Positions 59,150-64,000 of a stretch of 64,000 nt of DNA are shown piece by piece. The stretch is taken from positions 186,001-250,000 of the forward strand of contig SKCR01006524.1 in assembly GCA_019454045.1 (NCBI GenBank). The letters run 5' to 3'. Each line of letters starts with the position of its first letter. The first letter of the stretch is position 1. The notes beneath the pieces are model-generated. The model saw only the letters and a list, made by a program, of their open reading frames with translations. It had not been told where the DNA came from and searched no databases. Source of the DNA: Zanthoxylum bungeanum. Lineage: Eukaryota; Streptophyta; Magnoliopsida; Sapindales; Rutaceae. Both the position numbers and the translations under genes were made by a program.

Positions 59150-60812
59150 CGAGCACTTGAGACTCCTCCGTGGGGGACAGCATGAGCTGGAAGGGATGTA
59201 ATCCGATCCCGAGCTAGGCTCTGGGGGAATGTTACTTCCCTAGTCCGAAGAAGACCGACTCGGTGGGACGTAAACCGACCCGAGCTGAGATGAACACTTG
59301 GCCCTGGGGGAATGTTACGTCCCCATACCAAAAGGACGGACTCGGTGGGACGTAACCCGACCCCGAGATGAGATGAACACTTGGTCTTGGGGGAATGTTA
59401 CGTCCCCAGACTAAAAGGACGGACTCGGTGGGACGTAACCCGACCCCGAGCTGAGAGAAACCAAGTGACCTCGGCGGAACGAATCCAGCCCCGAGCTGAA
59501 TAAATAAGTGGCATTGGCGGAACGAATCCAGCCCTGTACCAGGTAATCTTTTGGACTTGCTCATAAGGGAATTGAATCAACCTTGTGAAGCCCTACCGAT
59601 TCTGGCAAGGGCGTCCCCTTGCCAGACCAGCGAAAAACAAAATCAAAACTTTGAAAAATAAGAATAAAAAAGGTGGGGGTGACTCAGCATTTGTCCCAAA
59701 AGAAAACTTTTTATAAATGTAAACAACAGTACGGATGCCTCAAAACAGCGTCCTGCCCGAGGTCTCCAAAACACAATTCTGAATCTTTCAATTCAGTGTC
59801 CCGGCGAACCGGATTTGGATCAGTAGAGCGTTTGAATGGTGAGGGTACATCCTTTACACGTCGGGTCACTGTGGAGCATGTGTATTGTATGAGGGCTCCT
59901 CCTTACCACGCTGGAGCAGGCACACGCCACAGGGGCAAAACGCATCCCCGTGCTGCACCTCTCTCGGATCCAAATGATGAATGGATCAAAGAGTGTCCGG
60001 GATACTAAGGGTATACTCCTCCTTAGGTCCGGTATCACTGGAGCCAGCAATCGTCACGGGGGCCTCATCACCCCCGTGCTATGCTTTCCCACGGATCCAT
60101 TACATTGGGTAAGTGAGGATCAAACAGTGTTCGACACATTAAGGACATTTTCCTCCTTATGTTCGGTAACACTGGAGTAATCAATCGCCACGGGGGTATC
60201 ATCCCTCCCCGTGCTATGCTTCTCACGGATCCTATGCATCGAGTATGTCCCTGAGGACCCCGGGCCAAGAGAGATACTTGGTTCTGGGGGAATGTTACAT
60301 CCCCAGTCCGAAGGGCTGACTCGGTGGGACGTACCCCGACCCCGAGCTGAGAAAGGCACTTGGACCTGAGAGAATGTTACGTCCCCAGTCCGAAGGGCTG
60401 ACTCGGTGGGACGTACCCCGACCCCGAGCTGAGAAAGGCACTTGGACCTGAGGGAATGTTACGTCCCCAGTCCGAAGGGCTGACTCGGTGGGACGTACCC
60501 CGACCCCGAGCTGAGAAAGGCACTTGGACCTGGGGGAATGTTACGTCCCCAGTCCGAAGGGCTGACTCGGTGGGACGTACCCCGACCCCGAGCTGAGAAA
60601 GGCACTTGGACCTGAGGGAATGTTACGTCCCCAGTCCGAAGGGCTGACTCGGTGGGACGTACCCCGACCCTGAGCTGAGAAATGCACTTGGACTTGGGGA
60701 ATGTTACTTCCCCAGACCAACGAGCACGACTCGGTGGGACGTAACCCGACCCCAAGCCAGACGACCTCGGCGGAATAAGATCCAGCCCCGAGCTGTTTGG
60801 AACATTAAGGGC
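59150..60812 (-). repeat. 3' tandem repeat arrays of element D
   Basis: Same unit classes as element C, in reverse orientation. 82-bp units with gactcggtgggacgta recur from about 59255 to 59500 and again five to six times from 60318 to 60750. Units with cggcggaacgaatccag lie near 59470-59550. The longer ~125-bp units with gccacgggggtatcatccctccccgtg lie at 59930-60240. Frames reading through them (for example 60459-60854) are repeat artefacts fused to a gag remnant. Confidence 0.85.
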
Positions 60813-60815
60813 ATA

Positions 60816-61900
60816 TTTCTCCTCGTTTTCTAACAGAACGAACTTCCGGGCCACCTCCAGGGCGGTTGCGTAGTCCGGGGTTTCTTGGATCCTTAGGTGG
60901 GTCCATAGCCTCCCTTTAAGCTTTCCAGGGCCTCGGGGGACTCATACCCTCCGACTTCGAGTACCATATTATGGTATCTTTCAATAAATATTTTCAAAGG
61001 TTCATCGTCTCCTTGTTTCATAAGTCTTAGTTCTCCAATCGTCTTCCTGGGGACACAAGCCCCTTTCAAGTGCCGTATGAATGACTTTCTGAGTTGAGTG
61101 AAGCTGCTGATGCTTCTTGGGGCTAGGCTTTTATACCATAGGATGGTCGGTCCGGCTAGTGTTAAGGGGAACACTTTACAAATGGTGTCCCCCGTTACCC
61201 ATTGTACCTCCATTAGTAGGACGAAACCTTCGACGTGAGTTTTGGGATCGGTATGGCCTTTGTATGGCGCCATGGTTGGCATACTGAATCTTTTTGGGAA
61301 TTTTTCTGACCTTATTTCTTCCGTGAGGAGGGACTCATCTTTACCGTCCCGGGCATCTCCCATGTCTGTATTGGGGAATACTCCCTATTTGGCTAGCTCC
61401 CCCCGTAACCAAGATTTTATGCTGCTGTCTTTGGTTCCATGCCGCCTCTTGCGATCTCCTCTTTTTCTGTTGTCTTGGGCGTGGTGCTTCTCAAGTTCGG
61501 TATCTTCCCGCGCTCTTTCGTCATATTCTTTCCCTTTTTTCCTGGTATTGTGAGGGCTATTATAGGAGGAGTTTGGTGACGATTTGTCATCTTCTTCCTC
61601 CCACATGTCTTCAGTTTGGGAGTCTTCCTGAACCACCACAGATTTTACCCTGTAGGGGCCCCTCCTCCGGGGTCTGTCGTCCTCACTTGTATCAACAATT
61701 CTTTTTCCCTCTTCTATTTCGTTCCTTCGTCGGCTAGTCCCGGTCTCGTCGTGTGCTCCCTCTATCTTTTCCAACCGGTATACTATGGTTTTTAACAAGG
61801 TTTGATTTTCCTTCCTTTCTTTCCTTAGGTTCTCATCGATCTTCTCCATCCAATCTGCGGCTGAGTTTCCTGATGATTGGTGGTTTCCGCCTTCCGCCAT
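60816..61900 (-). pseudogene. Truncated gag of element D
   Basis: Starts at 61900 (MAEGGNHQSSGNSAADWMEK), homologous to C 12776. One in-frame stop (61385-61387) separates the charged N-terminal part from the capsid-like part (FIRHLKGACVPRKTIGE and DDEPLKIFIERYHN), which is in the same frame. A 14-bp deletion near 60915 shifts the frame. The homology to C ends at about 60815 (ENEEK), where the array sequence begins, so the zinc knuckle and everything after it are missing. Confidence 0.82.
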
Positions 61901-61932
61901 TGTCTTACTACACGAGTTGCTTTTTGTTCGAT

Positions 61933-61950
61933 TCCCCACAGACGGCGCCA
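61933..61950 (-). other. Primer-binding site of element D
   Basis: The minus strand reads tggcgccgtctgtgggga, identical to element C. Confidence 0.75.
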
Positions 61951-61952
61951 AC

Positions 61953-62705
61953 TGTTGACGGCGGATTTTGGTCTCAGGGTAATATTGGAATATCACTTCC
62001 GAGGTAATCCTCCTTCAATAGTGAATTTGTTTGGTTATGGGGGACCAAAAGCAAACTTAGCAGAAAACAGATAAACACACCAATCAACAAGGAGATTTAA
62101 CGTGGTTCAGTGGATTTGGATCCAACCTACGTCAACAGACACAAACAGGATGATACTTTTATTGCTTAAACATTATTTTCAGGTCTCTTTTTCTTTTCTA
62201 CAAGTCAGAGCTTGATGATTCAGATCCATTACACATATTCTGCCATTCTATTTATAATAGCACATAAATCAGATTCCTATTCGTATAAGAATTCCTGGTC
62301 GAATCAGTGTTCTTCTATTTGTAAGGATTCCTAGTCTAATATTGCTTTCACTTTTCTTATTCCTTTTTGGATTCTGACTCATTACTTTTCCTTGTGAAAG
62401 TAGGATAACTTGTTTATCTTATCCACAAGAATAGGGCGTCATCTTCTTGAACATGTCTCGCCATATGGTCGGTCTTCATGAGGTCGGTCATGATGGTTCT
62501 TTGTATTGAGAATGCTGCTGTCGACCTGATAGTGCCCGGTTTATCTGAAAAAGTGGTCGGTCACCTATCATCAAGTGATCGGCCTTTTACTGTTTTGGCT
62601 CTTAGTGGTCGGGTCGACATTAATGATTTTGACCGAGAAGTGAGTTACCTTTCTTACATCTGTCGTGCTGCTTAAATAACATAGTACCTGAAAACACCAT
62701 CAACA
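61953..62705 (-). repeat. 5' LTR of element D (753 bp)
   Basis: On the plus strand tgttgacggcgg ... accatcaaca, the same length as the left copy. A minus-strand TATA (tataaata) lies at about 62249-62256. The right flank is ttatt. Confidence 0.9.
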
Positions 62706-62710
62706 TTATT

Positions 62711-63682
62711 ATTATTTTTTAATTTTTCATCGTCGATCTCCCCCAATTGAAAATGATCCCGAAAACCTTCATCCCTTGGGGTTTTCTATTATCTCCAGTG
62801 CCTTTCATCTTGATATTTGGCTTCGATTTTGTTAAGGTTGAACTGATTTTTAATTTCAATCATTGGCCTTCTAAGTTTTCTAATATTCTTACTAATTTGT
62901 ATGTGTCACTATTCATCAAACAATAACCTCAAATCATTAACATACAAGCATTTCTATTTGTTTTTTTTTTGTTTTTTGTTTTGTTTTTTGTCTTTTTTTT
63001 GGAGTGGGTAAGCCTAGCTAGTTTTATTTTTAATCTTCTACTTACTTCAAAACTCGAATTATAACAAATTTTTATTAAAATACTTAAACTATTGAAGAAG
63101 CATTATATTTGATATAAATGAATTAATGTTCATATTTGTTTGTTATTTTTCTTTCAAATTGGTTGGTTATGAATGCTATATAAAATTAATTTAGGTTAGT
63201 ATCAGTAAATTTCAGATTGTAATAAAATAAACAGCCACTTGACATGGTTATAATATTGCTATGCTATATGCCACATTAAGCGAGATATAAATTTTATATT
63301 AAATTTCGTACGACTTTTATTGTTTCTTATAAACTTCTGAATAATCTGCTTTAACTATTAGTATCCTACACTTATAAAATTAGGATACAAAATTTATCAA
63401 TAATGTGACATGCACATGGTTTTGGAGTTAGCATTTAGTATTGAGTCGTGCTTTACGTTGAATTTTTTATTTATTATGATTGATAATTATCGGATAAGAA
63501 TTTATATGTAGTTAAATCTAACCGTACATTATTATAAATATTCACGTTATGATATATTATAAAAACTCAATACAGATCAGTGAAGCACCAGATCCAAATT
63601 ATCTCATAACAACTGAATCCATGCAGCAATTAAAGTTGACAAGCAAATTGAAACAAAACATGCACCAGATGATTACAACCTA
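62711..63682. other. Intergenic, AT-rich
   Basis: No supported gene. A T/G-rich run (gttttttgttttgttttttg) lies at about 62960-63000. Confidence 0.5.
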
Positions 63683-63838
63683 CAAGCATATTGGTCTTCA
63701 CAATTAGGATTTCACATTGAGATTCTGAGTTCGAATATAGAGAGTATGTTTCTTGTAAGAATCTGAGACAATCGAGGATTTTAACCTGCTCCGCTTAAAC
63801 TCGGAAAGGATGGTTTAGCGGTGGGTTTAAAAAAAATG
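63683..63838 (+). mobile_element. tRNA-derived SINE, copy 2 (decayed)
   Basis: Homologous to the minus strand of 25268-25460: taggattt, gagttcgaat (damaged B box), gtttcttgtaagaatctgag and aacctgctccgctta, then an A-run at 63830-63838. The A box is not visible. Confidence 0.55.
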
Positions 63839-64000
63839 TATAGCCACACATCACTACAAATATGAAAACTGAGCTGCAAGTAATTAAGTTTTGAGGATGT
63901 TGATATTGTCAAATTTCTTTGATATTGACACAAAAATTAATTAGTGAAAAATAATTTTGCCGAAATTCTCTCTTATTATTTAGGACTAATCAGTGTAATT
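63839..64000. other. Window edge, nothing recognised
   Basis: Short AT-rich tail. Confidence 0.4.

Larger units (their letters stand above)
55048..62705 (-). mobile_element. Element D: pol-less Tat-type retrotransposon derivative (7,658 bp)
   Basis: LTRs of 753 bp each bound it, with perfect ttatt duplications (55043-55047 and 62706-62710). Orientation is minus: PBS at 61933-61950, partial gag, then tandem arrays, the antisense gene (plus strand) and the polypurine tract beside the left LTR. Compared with C it lacks the 3' part of gag and all of protease, RT, RNase H and integrase. The gag-to-array junction is near 60815. About 18-20 LTR differences (about 2.5% by eye) imply insertion roughly a million years ago under a commonly used plant rate. 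Confidence 0.88.

Noticed and set aside
1..64000. CRISPR array, rRNA operon, integron or prophage-like system
   Set aside because: No such signals; repeats here are LTRs, retroelement arrays and microsatellites of a plant nuclear genome.

Overview
This is plant nuclear DNA, most likely from a eudicot. It is gene-poor and dominated by transposable elements. The evidence is three spliced plant host genes (a CASP-like membrane protein, nucleoporin NUP35 and a GATA zinc-finger factor), plant Ty1/copia and Ty3/gypsy retrotransposons with tRNA-iMet or tRNA-Asp-like primer-binding sites, and AT-rich intergenic DNA full of TA microsatellites. There are no bacterial features, CRISPR arrays, rRNA genes or functional tRNA genes.

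Layout. 1-9010 is a nest of retrotransposons. A minus-strand Ty3/gypsy element (A: 5' LTR 8447-9010, PBS, gag, protease, start of RT) is cut in its RT by a second minus-strand element (B: 2,036-bp LTR 3911-5946, PBS at 3897-3910), whose non-coding interior runs left. 9011-11903 and 24227-24900 are an AT-rich degenerate repeat interrupted by element C, a complete 12.3-kb Tat-type Ty3/gypsy element (11904-24226). C has gag-pol on the plus strand, tandem repeat arrays downstream, and an antisense spliced gene near its 3' LTR. 24900-36660 holds the host genes: a broken partial copy of the CASP-like gene carrying a tRNA-derived SINE, the intact CASP-like gene (26023-29946, minus) and NUP35 (33620-36660, minus). 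38899-44367 is a complete but decayed Ty1/copia element (F). 45025-49498 contains small DNA elements (hAT MITE, CACTA relic, a 392-bp Helitron) and two solo LTRs related to C. 51192-52299 is a GATA gene (minus). 53721-54109 is a hAT transposase relic. 55048-62705 is element D, a minus-strand relative of C that has lost all of pol but keeps perfect target duplications, gag remains, the tandem arrays and the antisense gene. A decayed second SINE copy lies near the right edge.

The most notable content is the antisense gene shared by C and D. It has a TATA-like box, a 5'UTR intron and four coding exons with the same splice sites in both elements, and encodes about 708 residues (a domain resembling the Pfam 'putative gypsy type transposon' family, a basic patch and a coiled coil). 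Its introns survive retrotransposition presumably because the genomic RNA is the opposite strand. D shows that an element keeping LTRs, PBS, gag remains, the repeat array and this antisense gene, but no pol, was still mobilised. C and D also share a hairpin directly beside the polypurine tract.

All coordinates and motif matches were read by eye. Family names come from recognised motifs and no database search was run.
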